A stretch of 64,000 bases of DNA from Pectinophora gossypiella (GCF_024362695.1 NC_065424.1:2888786-2952785), one strand, 5' to 3'; numbered from the stretch's first letter, positions 43,913-56,386 are shown. Notes: generated by a model from the letters alone, not told the origin. Made by a program: numbers and translations.

Positions 43913-44618
43913 TAAGTAAATAAAAAATAAATGCTGTCTATTGGTAAACTTTCGTACTTACTTAGTTTACTTAATATTAAACACATTTTTACAAACATTT
44001 CTTGACAATTACAAATAATTAAATAAAGAATTATAAAATAAAATAAATATTAAATTATTTTTTAAATTTGCAATTGAGTATTTAAATGGTAAAATTCGGG
44101 GAGAACTCATTAGTTTTTCGTAGCAACGAATGTCGCTGTCAGGTCCACATCATAAAATATTGAAAAAAATATTACTGCAATATTATTATTTTTCCACGAC
44201 AATAAAATACCAACCGGATCTGTCAAATATAAGCAGACACCGTGCAAACGGTCTTAACTTCAATCTACAGTTCGCATGGAATAATTTATACTTCACTTCA
44301 GTTTACTTCATATTCATTGTTAGCATTCTTCTACTTTAGCAACATTTATGTTTAAAATAAACTTCCTTGTTCGTTTTAACAACTTGATAGAATTTTTACA
44401 GAAATATCTACTTGAGGTAATGTTTTCAATAATTATAGCAAAATTTTCTCTTACCTGCCAATCGATCGGTTATATTATAATACTCGTAGTACTTATACGT
44501 TTATTGAAAGTATGCGGATCTTTAAATCATGGAAGTTAAGAAACAAAACAAGAAACAAGAAACATAGGTAAGTAGGTAGGTTAGGCAAGTATTTTATCAA
44601 ACTAAAATCAATTTATTC
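43913..44618. other. AT-rich gene-free stretch
   Basis: Several short plus-strand frames have compositions expected of AT-rich noncoding DNA. No domain and no splice support. Confidence 0.45.
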
Positions 44619-44700
44619 AGGGTGTTAGTGACACCGTAGCGAATACTGAGAGGGCATAATTCGGCTCATGATTCTGATTTATTATCAAGTGGAATTTTCT
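44619..44700. mobile_element. MITE M3 left half
   Basis: AGGGTGTTAGTGACACCG to TTATCAAGTGGAATTTTC, cut off by the LINE that follows. Confidence 0.75.
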
Positions 44701-45133
44701 TTGCCCATCACCTCTCATCATATGGATAAGGTGAATTATCCATCTCAGTACTTCGCATCAAAAAAGGCTATCCTTTTTGAGCATGGCCAGTGTACGCGGA
44801 GCTTGTCGACGGGCAGGTATGTTGTACCACGAGTCAACAACTACTTCGGTGACAGAACACTTCGTAAACGCATACCGTATCTGTACAACATGCTGCCGGT
44901 CGACATACGACAGGAGTGCAATATAAATAAATTTAGTAAATCTTTATTTAAACATCTTATGCAAAAGATCTCTTAGCTTTAAATTAACTGTAAGTATTTT
45001 AAAACATAATAACTAAGCGAACTCCACTCCCACAGACAAACCGAGGAATTGGTTTTGTGGGGTTTTTATTGTAACAAAATTTTCTGTATTTTTTTATGAA
45101 AAATAAACATTTTACTTACTTACTTACTTTAAG
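44701..45133 (+). pseudogene. 5'-truncated LINE with C-terminal codons and TTAC tail
   Basis: The open frame to 44976 carries STGRYVVPRVNNYFGDRTLR, then IPYLYNMLPVDIR. This is a well-known C-terminal motif of insect LINE proteins. The RT domain is missing. The 3' UTR ends in an (ACTT)n microsatellite (45112-45133). It appears inserted in M3. Confidence 0.85.
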
Positions 45134-45486
45134 AAATACATCGGGGAATAATCGTTTTCTTACATAAGCGTCACCTTTTACCCTATCATTTTATACCAAT
45201 TCTCTATGGAAAAAACCCTACTTTATGAGTAAATGATGAGGAAAATAATTAGTAATAGTATCAAGCTGTAACCAGTGGAGTGACAGGTCGTATCGCGTAG
45301 ACTTTAGTCCTCGTCGGCGGTTGTTCTAAATTAAAGGAACTTTGGACAACGATCTCTTTATACTTACTTTACTTAGTATAAATAGATGAGTCATTCAAAG
45401 TTATTAGAATTATTACGCAAATTCGATAGCCCGCGGAATTGGAATTGGTTCGTTTACTTATTTATTAAACCTCATGACTTTTCTAG
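45134..45486. other. Gene-free stretch
   Basis: Nothing recognised. Confidence 0.4.
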
Positions 45487-45652
45487 GGGGCTAAAAAGGC
45501 CACATTGAAGCAATTCATCTAAAAAAGCAATATTGCAATTTGACATTTGCGCATGTAAAAGTAGGTGCGCACTGCAAACAAATGTCAAATAGCAATATTG
45601 CTTTTTTAGATGAATTGCTTCGATGTGGCAATTTTACCCCCTCTTTTTCTAC
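45487..45652. mobile_element. Palindromic MITE M2, best copy
   Basis: GGGGGCTAAAAAGGCCACATT to TCGATGTGGCAATTTTACCCCC. Arms of about 70 bp pair almost perfectly around GCATGTAAAAGTAGGTGCGC. Confidence 0.9.
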
Positions 45653-46560
45653 TTGTCTGGGCAAATGATTCAATTCAATTCAATTCTTGATGAATGGCTT
45701 CTGTGTCTGGGCAAATGAAGAACTGAGCCGACTGACTGTCACTTGGTCGGTACTCGTGCTAACGGTTTTTTTTAAGATGATGCAATCATACATTGTGCAG
45801 TGTAAGGATAACAAAGATACTTCTAAGAAAATAGAATAATTGACAAGGAAAACAAGTAATAAGAAATTACGAAATAAGACGAGTGCAAAACGTAATTCTA
45901 GATCTGGGTATCGAATTAATTACGAACGTCATCATGCAAATTATGTGTAAATAAGTAAATTACAAACTGCATTCTAAAAATTATTGCAAGTAATATTATA
46001 TAAACGAGTAACTATTTGTGATCTGTCCTGTTTTATATCACAGAAGCGATAAATATAAGGTCAAATGTCGAAATTATGTAGGCATAAGATATTTCCTAGT
46101 CACTGAGCAAAAATATTAGATTCTTTATTATTACTACCACATAAATATATCTAACACAAGAATAAAAGTATCGATTTACCTATTTTTCTGGCTTTATATA
46201 GATACTGTAGGTACCTACTGTATACCTTGGTCGGACAAATGGGGAGCGCCGGGGCTCTCATCCGGTATTTTTTATATCGTTTTAATTTTAGAACTATTAA
46301 GTAAATTAGGTACCTATTTCTAGATTAACAAAGCCTAGAATATAAGGCGGTTTACACGCAATTTGAAAGTACGTGACCCTTTGTAGAATCTGACGCAACA
46401 TACCTTGAGCTTTGAGCAGGATCTGACGAAATCCACGCCCAGTGTTACGCTCGAAGATAGCTAGTATCAATACTTGTTTTCGAAATATGTTATTTTTATT
46501 ACGTTGCCATGGAAAACAAGTTGTTATGATAGTGTGGGGTGACATTTATTTTACAAGCGA
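45653..46560. other. Gene-free stretch upstream of PEPCK
   Basis: A family E end lies at about 46235-46270 (GGACAAATGGGGAGCGCC). A minus-strand frame at 46306-46545 looks element-derived. No exon. Confidence 0.45.
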
Positions 46561-46573
46561 TGATGCGATGATG

Positions 46574-46670
46574 TGACGTAGCGGACCCGCCCGTGCTCTC
46601 GGCCAATCAGCGCGCGGCGCGCGAACACTCCTCCGATATATAACACTCCCGCGCACAGTTTCAAACATTC
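46574..46670 (+). promoter_or_regulatory. PEPCK proximal promoter
   Basis: In order: TGACGTA (46574-46580, half of a cAMP response element), GGCCAAT (46601-46607, CCAAT box), and TATATAA (46637-46643). The expected start is near 46667. The region is a GC-rich island in AT-rich DNA. CREB control of PEPCK is established in vertebrates; here it is inference from the motif. Confidence 0.75.
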
Positions 46671-46923
46671 GACGTTTGAACCGCGGCAACAAACGTCTAA
46701 TTATTAAATGGGTGATAGATTAAACATAATTAAGTACTATAGGTGGCTGATATTTCTGTTCAGCTTCAGTAACTTGGATAAAATTTAGCAAAGTTTTGTC
46801 TTAGCACTAACAAATCAAAAAGTATTAACTTGGGGTTCGAATACCTGGTAATTTTTAAATAAAGTTAGAGTTATATATTTTTTTAATTTATTATATCGGA
46901 AGTTCGCGTTTATTCGTTCAAAA

Positions 46924-49900
46924 ATGATGCACTTTAAGACCATCCCTGAAGACTACGTGAGGAAGGCATCCCAGTAAGTGTTTTAAGTACATAAATATTT
47001 TGTCATTTGTTTCTTCTCTTCTGGATTGGGAACTTGGAAACGATTAATGTTGTATCTATGTAAGGCAAGAACTGTGTATACCTATAGGCGACGGGCTGGT
47101 TATCCAACCACCACACAGTACACGATTAATATGTACACTTTAGTACCATGTCACATTAACTTCTTTGACAAATCGAACTGCAAGCCACACGAAATGTCAA
47201 ATATGTAAATGCGACAGGGTTTCAAAATGGCTACATTATATTTCTTATGGCTGCCTATCCATTTAGTACTTCATTACCAAGTGTAAAACGCTGCCTTCTG
47301 GACTTTGTAGTTCTGTCTACCCTGATTGGGATGATGATGTTTCCATTATTTGAATTTTGGTATATTTATTATCTGTTGCGCATGAAAAAGAAAATGTTCT
47401 TTTTCGCATACCTATAAAAGTTTCGAAATGTTTTTTTTTATAAATGGGTTAGCAATAGACAGTTAGGCAATCGACATTTGTAGTAATACTGTTATTATTG
47501 TCAATTATTTATATAATTAAAGACGTCAATTAGAGTACCTATAGTTACCTAATTACTATCTTATTACAATAGAACAATCATTGTTTGAAATCCTTCAAAC
47601 TTCCTGTAAAAAGTAGGTAATTACCTAAGTAGGTATTTTTATTTAATTTTACCTAATTACTTACTTCTTAAGTAATTCTAAATTAGTTATTAAGTAGATA
47701 CTATATTTTATTACGTCATTAAATTGCAGAAGTTTATTAATTTTAATGTATTTATTTATACACAAAAATATATTTTTAATGTTCTTTGATTAAAAAAATA
47801 ATTAGCCAAATATATTAAATTAAAAACTAATAAAAGCTTACGTATATAGTAATAAGTGTCGTATTTAATCAACCGGTTCAAAGACTTATTACTATCAACA
47901 TGTTAAATATAATTAGGTATATCGTAAATGAGGCCACAGTAAGTCTTTGGAATCGATTTGTCTTGTCAATTAAAGTTATTGAAATGTATCATCCATAAAT
48001 CATCATAATATTTATAGTCAATACAGTAACAAGAATAATTTATTGTTGTTACTTACCTAAATATGAATAATCATCATATGGGCACGGTTGTTATGGAAAA
48101 CATCGTGAGGAAGCCCACGTTCTCGAGAAATGCATTTTTGGAGGTATATGACCTAACCTGAATTAGGCTGGTTTTATAAAAAAACATTTTCTTTTTTATA
48201 ATTTACTTATTTAAGAATTTTAATCAAGAAAAACGTAATAAAGAGGCCGACATTTTGTCACGTTTTTTTATGTGCTTTTTCATACAAATTCCATAATAAT
48301 TTCATGTTATGACGTTTAGAAAAAAGTAACTGATTTGACTAGTTGGAGACTAGCCTATTTTTACTGATATTTGTTTTGCCCACAGATGTGCCCAGGTGGC
48401 GCTGGGCTGCAGCCGCGCGGCGCACCAGACCGCGCTGAGGGGCGCCACCGTCGTCAACCCTCAACTGGCTGCTCTGACACCCAAGGTACTGCATACTGCT
48501 GCATTCTCCATCCGTGATAACACTGTTCGGAGAACGCATGACCATCGTAGTGTCCCGGTTTGAATCTCGGTATCGGGCTCTAAACCACTGAATTCGACTA
48601 ATGTGTTTGAATTCATGTTTGGATCATAGATACTATCACGTGGTTTGTAGGATTTGTGCCCAGTTGATGGCAATGGGTAGGCCCTGAAAGTACCCGCACC
48701 TCACCGAGTTTCTGTTAGGCCAACGTGGTAGGTGGTGAGCCGTATCGCCGTCTATAATGGTCGAGCCAACTGTGTTAATGAAAAAAAGATCCAGTTAATC
48801 CAGTGGCAATAACATGACATGTTAAACCTATCTGTTTGCGCGCTACACTGCAGACTGTATACTATGTCTATATTTGTCCTCTATCGAAGATTGTCTGGAA
48901 GAGATCGCTTTCAGCCACAAGGCCTTTGCCTACTTTAAGTTTTAGTTTGCCTTGTACCCGTTCTGTGTTTGTGTGTGCCAATCAAGTATCCCTGACACCC
49001 GAGTTGGTGGGGTTGGTAATCTACCTCACAACACAACCCACACGATAGAAGAATAAAGTGTTTATTCATTCATGACCTAACCTGTGGTATCACATGCTAG
49101 GTGCGAGCATTCGTGGAGCGCAGCGCAGCGCTCTGCCAGCCAGAGCACGTGCACGTGTGCGACGGCTCCGACGCTGAGGCCGGCGCGTTACTGCAGCTGA
49201 TGCAGCATCAGGGGGCGCTCAAGCGACTGCCGAAATACGACAACTGGTGAGTCACGCATTTTGGAAATCTGGCGAGTTAAAAAGGCCTTTGTTTTCTATG
49301 TTTTTCCTTCTTTTTTGACGTAACTTTATTGAATAGGTATTTGCCGCAAATGGCGTTAACTACTTGGCCAAAAAGAAGAAAGAAAAAGAGTCAAAAAGGC
49401 CACATTTAATCAATTTATCTAAAAAGAAATATTGCTATTTGACATTCGTTGACATTGCGAACTTAATTTTGTATGCGCAAATGTCAAATTGCAATATTGC
49501 TTTTTTAGATGACTTGATTCGATGGGTTTGCCCCACTAGAATAGACTGCAGTCTGTGTTTCCCCTTCATTATCATTACAACTTCTCATCAGTCTTTTTTG
49601 TAGTCTAGGTAAATCACGCAATATATTTTTCTATAGAAGACTTCTACAGAATAGATCTGAAGAAAAAACCAGCTTCAGAGATTTAACAAAAATGTCGCCA
49701 AAATAACAGTTACATTCCCCAATATCTCATTAAAAGAACAACCTTCGAAAAGTGTCTTAACCCACGTTTTCCCTCAGCTGGCTCGCCCGCACGGACCCCG
49801 CAGACGTGGCCCGTGTGGAGTCCCGGACGTTCATCTGCTCTGAGCAGGAGCGTGACGTGGTGCCGGTGGCCCGGGCTGGGCAGAAGTCTGCCCTGGGCAA

Positions 49901-52900
49901 CTACATCGCGCCGCCCGACTACGATCGCGAGGTGGCTGAGCGCTTCCCGGGATGCATGCGGGGTAACGATGCAGTTTAATATGAAAACGACATTAATGTG
50001 TCTCATTATAAACTTAAGCCAAGTAGCATTGTCCATGGTGCCTTCCACCCCTCAACACCATGCACCTTTTTTACACAGTAAAAAATAGAATTTCATAGTT
50101 AAAACTGGTCTCTGGTAGATTATCAAAATACGTCTTTAACGAGATTTGATTATGACCACTTCTTAGTTTTTCTACGCAATGATAAATTCAAGGAAACCGA
50201 GCTGGTTAATGGATGAAAAGTATTTTATATTCAATTAAATATGTCTATCAAGTTATTGTAAGTGGGTTGCCTAAAAAAATTCAGTCCAGAATATATGCAC
50301 TATCCATTGCAAGAAACAAAAAAGATGGCCAGTCATATCCGACTTAGATACATTCGGCAATTTAGATTTTTCTGTAGCAAAATTGTAGTCTACTCATAGA
50401 TCTACGATTTCGACAGATCTGGGCATTGGACCCTTGTTGTTGCGCATATAAGAATGATGCTTCAATGTGGCCTTTTTACCCCAGGTCGCACGATGTATGT
50501 GATTCCGTTCTCGATGGGTCCGGTGGGGTCGCCGCTCTCCAAGATCGGCGTGGAGATCACCGACTCGCCGTACGTCGTGTACTCCATGAGGGTCATGACT
50601 AGGATTGGTAAGTCTCCATCTTCTCTTTTATAGTCCTTAGCTCACAACTTCCCCAGTTGTGGTAGCCAGAGGTACATCCATCACAAGATGAACTAAGTCC
50701 CCACGCCTGTCTGTAATGGTTTGTAGGTAGTCTTTCTATGAGAAAATAAAACTCACGTTCAGCTGCTTGCCTTCAAAAACCGAGTTAGGGAGAGGAACTC
50801 CTCTCCCTCCCGACCCCTGCCCGACGGAAAATTCCACTTGATATTAATTCAGAATCTTGGTCTGAATCATCCCCCTTAGTATTCGTTACGATGTGACAAA
50901 CACCCTGTATTAAAACAAATTAAATATCACACAATTTGTATGTTACAGAAAATTACAAACCTACCCATAAAAAGAAATAAAAACTTGCCTTGGACAAATT
51001 ATGAGCGTTCTTTGGATGGGTTCCTTTATTTTTTATTGCCATTTAAGTCGATATTTTTCTTGAGGTGGTGGTGTATAACCCACCGAATTTACGTAGGTTA
51101 CTTATTTAGTGCCTGATCTGTGCCCAAACGCCAAAGGCTACGAAATTCTATAATTCTATGAAAGACTTGCACTGGCATTAACGTATGAAATTCTTGGTCC
51201 AACAGGCAGCAAAGTCCTAGAGGCGCTTCGCAAGGACGAATCCTTCGTCCGCTGCCTACACTCCGTGGGCACGGGGGGCGTGCAGGGCTGGCCGTGCGAC
51301 CCTCAGCGCACCATCATCCTGCACCGGCCCGCTGACAACGAGATCGTCAGTTACGGTGAGTATCGGTTAATTACGTCGCTGACATCGCTAAATGACGTAT
51401 CTGAAATTTTTTGGCGAATCTGATTTGAACTTTGCTACTTAGAGACAAATTATCTTCAAAAAATTGCAGATTCGCCAGTTTGCAAAGTCACCCACGATTA
51501 CTCATGTCACTATTACGAGTAAGGTATAGACGAATCAATGAAGCAGGAACTTCTTATTTGCTACGTCTCCACTAGTAGATCTTTGACGTTATTTATACAT
51601 TTCAAGATTTAAATTATTTATTTTCTTTTCGATATTAACGTTAACGTAATGAGGATCTGCTGTGGTATTGTAAATAAATATTTTTATAAAATAACGAACG
51701 TCTATTGGTAAGGAGACAGTAAAGACGTTTTGACTAATAAGTGTAATATAAAATCTGGCCCTAAGCCAGAGAAAATTTGAAGGTTTAACGTAAGAAAAAG
51801 TATCGGAAGAGTCTGCAACTAAGCTAAAACATGGTTACAACTACAAAGTCGTCTGCTAGTATTAACTTCTCGTTACATTATCTCCTTAGCGCATCCCGTT
51901 TCTATCCAGAGGTCCATTAAATTAATTTCCCAAATGTGATTTCGCTCGCAGGTAGCGGCTACGGCGGTAACAGTCTGCTGGGCAAGAAGTGCTTCGCGTT
52001 GCGACTTGGCTCCGTGTTGGCGCGCCGCGAGGGCTGGCTGGCCGAGCACATGCTGGTTAGTATTTCTTCTTCTTCGTCATTCCCTCAGTGCTGAGAATCG
52101 CGGCCACATTCAGTATTCCACTCAGTGCAGCTATATCTGTGGACCTCTGTCTGCCGCATAAAAATCACAACCGACTATGATTTTCCAAAAGGGGTCGATA
52201 AGGCGAAGTTATATGGATTTTTATTGTTATAAATAAAAACGCGCCCATGCCACACCCCGGACACTTCATACAAACAACCTCGTTTTACATAGACACCACA
52301 CATTGACGTTATCGTACGGTCACGAATACTAATATGTATACGCTTTGAAACCATGTCACATTAACTTTTGTTGACAAATTAAACCGCAAGTCTCATTAAA
52401 TGTCAAATATGACAGTGCGACAGGGTTCTAAAGTGGGTACATGATATTGGTCATGACTGTACACGCGCATCTGTGTGTGTGACGTCTGACGATTCAAGTC
52501 TAAACTACGTTCTACTCATCCCCCTTGTGAGATAAACCTAGCTCAGACGCTGGTGGGGAGCGGAGAGTTGCCGTTCTATACGTAGTATTATTCCTTAGGT
52601 ATTCTATGCCCATGCAATACATAATAAACTACCCACATAAAAGCCATTATTCAGTAGGTATACGTAAATTATTTAATGTGTATGGGATTCATCATAGGGG
52701 GGGTTTGGACCTTTACCCACCACGCTGGTCCAATGCGGGTTGGTGGGCCGTCAGAGCCTCGTTTGTTGATTAGCAGGATGCACCACGGGCAGGTGAGGTT
52801 GACTTGAGACCCGAAAGATGATATATGGGTCCCCTTACATCCCGGAGATCGCGCAAAGTCGAGAGGAGTGGAAAAATCAAGGGGAGGCCTATGCCCAGCA

Positions 52901-55900
52901 GTGGGATCGTATAGGCTAAATAAGATAAGATAAGTATGGGATTGTCGACCACGACAATCGCTAATCCACATAATGGTTAAACAGTCAGGATGTTTAAAGA
53001 GAAAGTTGTCTTTTTGACTTCCATAATTCCATTGAAGTCGATTACCGGATAAACGTTCAGAAATACGATTATACAGGGTGTCAGACATCGTAACGAAAAC
53101 TTTGAGGGATGATTCAGACCATGATTTTGAGTTGATATCAAGTGGAATTTTCTGTCGCAAAAGTATGGAACTGAAAATAATTAAAAAAAAACTCTAAATT
53201 TTCCGTCGCATAATTCATGTTTTTTTTAAATTACTATCAATTCTATACTTTTGCGACAGAAAATTCCACTCGATATCAACTCAGAATCATGGTCTGAATT
53301 ATCCCCCTCAGCATTCGTTACGGTGTCACTAACACCAATACCTACTTGTATGGTTACCTATATACATACTTGTTAGGGGTGTATGTGAAATCGTAACGAA
53401 TACTGAGAGGGATGATTTAGGTCATTTATTATAAGTTAATATCATGTGGAATTTTCTATCGCAAAAGCATAGAATTGAAAACCTTGCGCTAGGTAGCTTT
53501 ATATTTCTTCTCACACCAGGGTAGTTTTTCGAACCTAATTACTTTAAAAATATGCTGGAATCTTTTGTCTTTTTTCAAATATCCAGTTAGAACTTATGTA
53601 AGTTGGCGACTTACGGAAGGCCAAATATTTTAGGATATTTTTGCGTTAACCACTGGTAGTGGCGGCCCTAGGGGCGGTACGAGGTGTGTCACCGCACCGG
53701 GCGCCGAAATACGGGGTGGACAAAATCAACCAAGATTGGTTCACCCTGGCCGCCGCAAACTAACATCATCATCTTCATCGGGTTAGATTGCGGCCACATA
53801 AAACTCATACCGGGTGGCCATTAACAACACTTTTAAAATATTTAAATAGGTCAATTTCGGTGGCCGTTAACTAACCGAAAAAAAAATGTATTTTAAGGAG
53901 CTGAGGCCACTTTGAGGTCTTGGCACCATGTAAATATTTTGCTAGGGCCGCCACTGACTACTGACGTTCGAAGATCAACCCACAGACGTCTTTTTCACAA
54001 CCAATCTCGCCCCACAGATCGTCGGCGTGACAGACCCGAAGGGCCGCAAGCGCTACATCGCCGCCGCTTTTCCCTCGGCCTGTGGGAAGACCAACTTAGC
54101 TATGATGACGCCCACGCTGCCGGGGTACAAGGTGGAGTGTGTGGGTGACGACATCGCTTGGATGAAGTTTGATGAAAATGGTGTGCTGAGGGCGATTAAC
54201 CCTGAGAACGGGTTCTTTGGAGTCGCGCCAGGTTTGTGATTTGTTTTGATAACATAATCTCACGCCCATAGTTCTTAATGCTGTGGATAGAGCCCCAGAA
54301 GACAGCCAGTAAGTCGCGCCAGACAAGTCTTAAGATTGATGCGGGGAGCCGTATGGTGACAGTGATCATAGCCCATCGCCATTATAATCCGTCATATTAG
54401 AAAGCCCACACTCCCTCAGTCATAATGGATATTTCAATGACAATCTGAATGTTTAAGTATAACAATTCTCGACAATGTTTATAAAATCCAACATATCACC
54501 GGACTAGTTTCTTTATAAAGGCTACTATTTATAATAAAAAGTCACATTCTCATAACATCATTTTGTTTACAGGTACATCGGAAGCGACCAACCCGATGGC
54601 AATGGCGACTGTATTCAAAAACACAGTATTCACGAACGTAGCGGAAACCAGTGACGGAGGCGTCTGGTGGGAAGGCATGGGCAAAGCTCCTGAAGGCATC
54701 ACGGACTGGAAAGGACAACCTTGGGACCCTAGCAAGAAGACTCCCGCTGCTCATCCTAACTCTAGGTAGGCTCTATGAATGAGTGTCATAAGCTTTGTTT
54801 TTAGAAGAAATAACAATAATTGTTTTTGGTTTTTTGGGTTGCCACTTTGCAATAATTACCCATTTATTTGAGTAAATTTATTAGATAAGCCGCTGCTGGT
54901 CCCGCTTATATTTACTGATGATGTTAGTTACTAGTCGTTACATGAGCTATGTTAGGGGCCTTTAACAGCTCAATAGTAACCCTGTCAGGGTTGCCAAGGT
55001 TGATGGGGTTGGCAATCTACCTCACAACCCACACGATAGAAGAAGATGAGAATATAAATTAGTTAATGTTTTTTTTCTCTTGAAATTATTTATAGTTTCA
55101 ACATAGATGTACAATTTCAATTACTTCACAGATTCTGCTCTCCTGCCGAGCAGTGCCCGATCATAGACGAAAATTGGGAAAGTGCTGAAGGCGTACCGAT
55201 CTCGGCCATTCTCCTTGGAGGCCGTAGACCAAGTGGTGTGCCGCTGGTTGTTGAAGCCAGAGACTGGCAGCATGGCGTCTTCATGGGTGCTGCCATGAGA
55301 TCTGAAGCCACCGCTGCTGCTGAACACAGCGTAAGTTGTTATTGGAATATAAATATACTATAAAAGCATACTTTCTTTTGAAGGACTACTAAATGAGCTT
55401 TCTTTTATTATTGTGTCTACTCCTTATTATATAATTAATTAATAAGACATCTAATTCCTAGATGATAGTGATAATATTCGATGGGTTAATATCGTCTCCT
55501 AACTTTGTCTATTTGATTAACAGGGCAAAGTGATTATGCACGATCCATTCGCAATGAGACCTTTCTTCGGTTATAACTTCGGAGAGTACTTGAAGCATTG
55601 GCTGTCGATGCAGAAGCCTGGCCGCCAATTACCCAAGATCTTCCACGTCAACTGGTTCCGTAAGGACGAGCAGGTAATTATTTGAATTGTTCTAGAATTC
55701 TGGATATTTTTTTAAGGTCGTTTATTAGAACTCTCTTCACTACTGACAGATGATGTAAAATATTACGAAATCCACTTGAATGTAATAAAAACTGTTTGTC
55801 CTACTTGCAGGGTAAATTCCTTTGGCCTGGATTCGGCGAAAACTCCCGCGTGCTTGACTGGGTGCTCAAACGCTGTGAGAATGAATCTGCTTACACTGAA

Positions 55901-56386
55901 ACTCCGCTAGGATACGTGCCTTCTGAAGGCGCACTTAATACTGAAGGACTTGGCGACATTGACATGAAACAACTATTCAGCATTCCCAAGGACTTCTGGT
56001 TGCAAGAGGTGTGTATAATGAAATTATCCTTGATTTTGATTTCATGAGCAGTATTTATAGCAATCACCTACAGGCTACAGCATTTTGTGCATCATGTGTT
56101 TTTGTATAGTGTTGGCACTCTGATTTTTATGCTAGTGACTGAACTCATACACACACGAGCAATGTTTGGAGCCATTGGCGGCTCAATAATTACCCTGACA
56201 CCAAGGTTGATGAGATTGGTAATCCACCTCACAACCCACACGATAGAAGAGCGAACACAAAACTCATGTAAATCATTTCTTTTACAGGCTGATGCCATTG
56301 AAAAGTACTTCAAGCAAGAAGTCGGCGAAGATCTTCCAAAGGAAATGTGGGAAGAACTGAACAAACTTAGGAAAAACGTGCACTAG
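46924..56386 (+). CDS. Pepck: Phosphoenolpyruvate carboxykinase (GTP)
   Basis: It converts oxaloacetate and GTP to phosphoenolpyruvate, CO2 and GDP, the committed step of gluconeogenesis and glyceroneogenesis. There are 13 exons: 46924-46973, 48386-48485, 49101-49246, 49778-49962, 50485-50607, 51206-51355, 51952-52055, 54018-54231, 54573-54765, 55132-55330, 55524-55673, 55811-56008 and 56288-56386. They total 1911 nt, or 636 residues, the normal family length. Motifs: GSGYGGNSLLGKKCFALR with Lys264 and His284 as metal ligands, and the P-loop FPSACGKTNLAMM with reactive Cys308. Then GDDIAW with Asp331, a lid loop around AMRSEATAAAEHSGK (476-490), and guanine-stacking Phe533, Phe541, Phe546 with Asn549. 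All splice sites are GT-AG. The start (context TCAAAATGATG) follows a TATA promoter by about 255 bp. The short N-terminus MMHFKTIPEDYVRK contains acidic residues, fitting a cytosolic form. Confidence 0.97.
46974..48385. other. PEPCK intron 1: M6 remnant, repeat F piece, M4
   Basis: An inverted M6 remnant lies at 47118-47236 (ACCATGTCACATTAACTTC). Repeat F words occur at 48095-48175 (AAAACATCGTGAGGAAGCC). A reverse M4 lies at 48185-48360 and ends GAGACTAGCCTATTT 25 bp before exon 2. Confidence 0.7.
48486..49100. other. PEPCK intron 2: repeats
   Basis: An unclassified repeat lies at about 48530-48770. A LINE 3' end with TTGTCTGGAAGAGATCGC lies at 48880-48985. A SINE-A tail fragment lies at about 49000-49055. 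Confidence 0.6.
49308..49526. mobile_element. PEPCK intron 3: family E end and palindromic M2
   Basis: A diverged family E terminus (49308-49375, TTTGCCGCAAATGGCG) is followed by M2 (49388-49526, AAAAAGGCCACATTTAATC to GATTCGATGGG). The M2 palindrome would form a hairpin in the pre-mRNA. Confidence 0.7.
50444..50484. mobile_element. M2 terminus supplying the acceptor of PEPCK exon 5
   Basis: GCGCATATAAGAATGATGC, then TTCAATGTGGCCTTTTTACC and CCAG, the last two bases being the splice AG. The pyrimidine tract matches the C-rich terminus of M2 seen elsewhere (GATGTGGCCATTTTAACCCC). Confidence 0.65.
50685..50912. mobile_element. PEPCK intron 5: repeat H/D words and M3 half
   Basis: CATCACAAGATGAACTAAG (repeat H, reversed) and CACGTTCAGCTGCTTGCC (repeat D) precede an M3 right half (GACGGAAAATTCCACTTG to CAAACACCCTGTA). 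Confidence 0.6.
52250..52610. mobile_element. PEPCK intron 7: M7 with M6 nested inside
   Basis: M7 ends (CACCCCGGACACTTCATAC and GGAGCGGAGAGTTGCCG) bracket an M6 copy at 52314-52462. GTAC occurs at both M6 borders (CGTACGGTCACGA and ATGACTGTACACG). The copy at 39205 shows M7 uninterrupted at that point. Confidence 0.75.
52690..52920. repeat. PEPCK intron 7: SINE-B-like tail with foreign middle
   Basis: CACCACGCTGGTCCAATGCGG and GGGGAGGCCTATGCCCAGCA resemble SINE tails, but the intervening 130 bp are unlike any other copy here. Confidence 0.45.
53073..53485. mobile_element. PEPCK intron 7: complete M3 plus adjacent M3 half
   Basis: The first copy (53073-53337) runs ACAGGGTGTCAGACATCG to GTGTCACTAACACC. 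A second left half (53371-53485) follows, as in the ACP intron, where M3 is also tandem. Confidence 0.8.
53658..53955. mobile_element. MITE L in PEPCK intron 7
   Basis: AGTGGCGGCCCTAG (53658-53671) and its exact reverse complement CTAGGGCCGCCACT (53942-53955) bound 298 bp without coding content. The ends CAGTGGCGG-like recall hAT-type elements, but no clear target duplication is seen. Confidence 0.65.
54250..54420. repeat. PEPCK intron 8: repeat D fragment
   Basis: AATCTCACGCCCATAG to GGGGAGCCGTATGGTGAC matches repeat D. Confidence 0.5.
54900..55035 (+). mobile_element. PEPCK intron 9: SINE-A tail
   Basis: GTTACATGAGCTATGTTAGG to CAACCCACACGATAGAAGA. Confidence 0.8.
56140..56255 (+). mobile_element. 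PEPCK intron 12: SINE-A tail
   Basis: GGCGGCTCAATAATTACCC to CAACCCACACGATAGAAGA, 30 bp before the last exon. Confidence 0.8.

Noticed and set aside
44130..44539. Hydrophobic plus-strand frames suggesting small membrane proteins or chemoreceptor pieces
   Set aside because: AT-rich DNA gives Phe/Leu/Ile-rich frames by composition alone; no splice-linked continuation or receptor motif was found.
49710..50048. 112-residue minus-strand open frame
   Set aside because: Antisense of PEPCK exon 4; codon positions and protein similarity favour the plus strand.
52669..53160. 163-residue minus-strand open frame in PEPCK intron 7
   Set aside because: Half of it is M3 in antisense and the rest is a SINE-like tail, so the length is a by-product of repeats.
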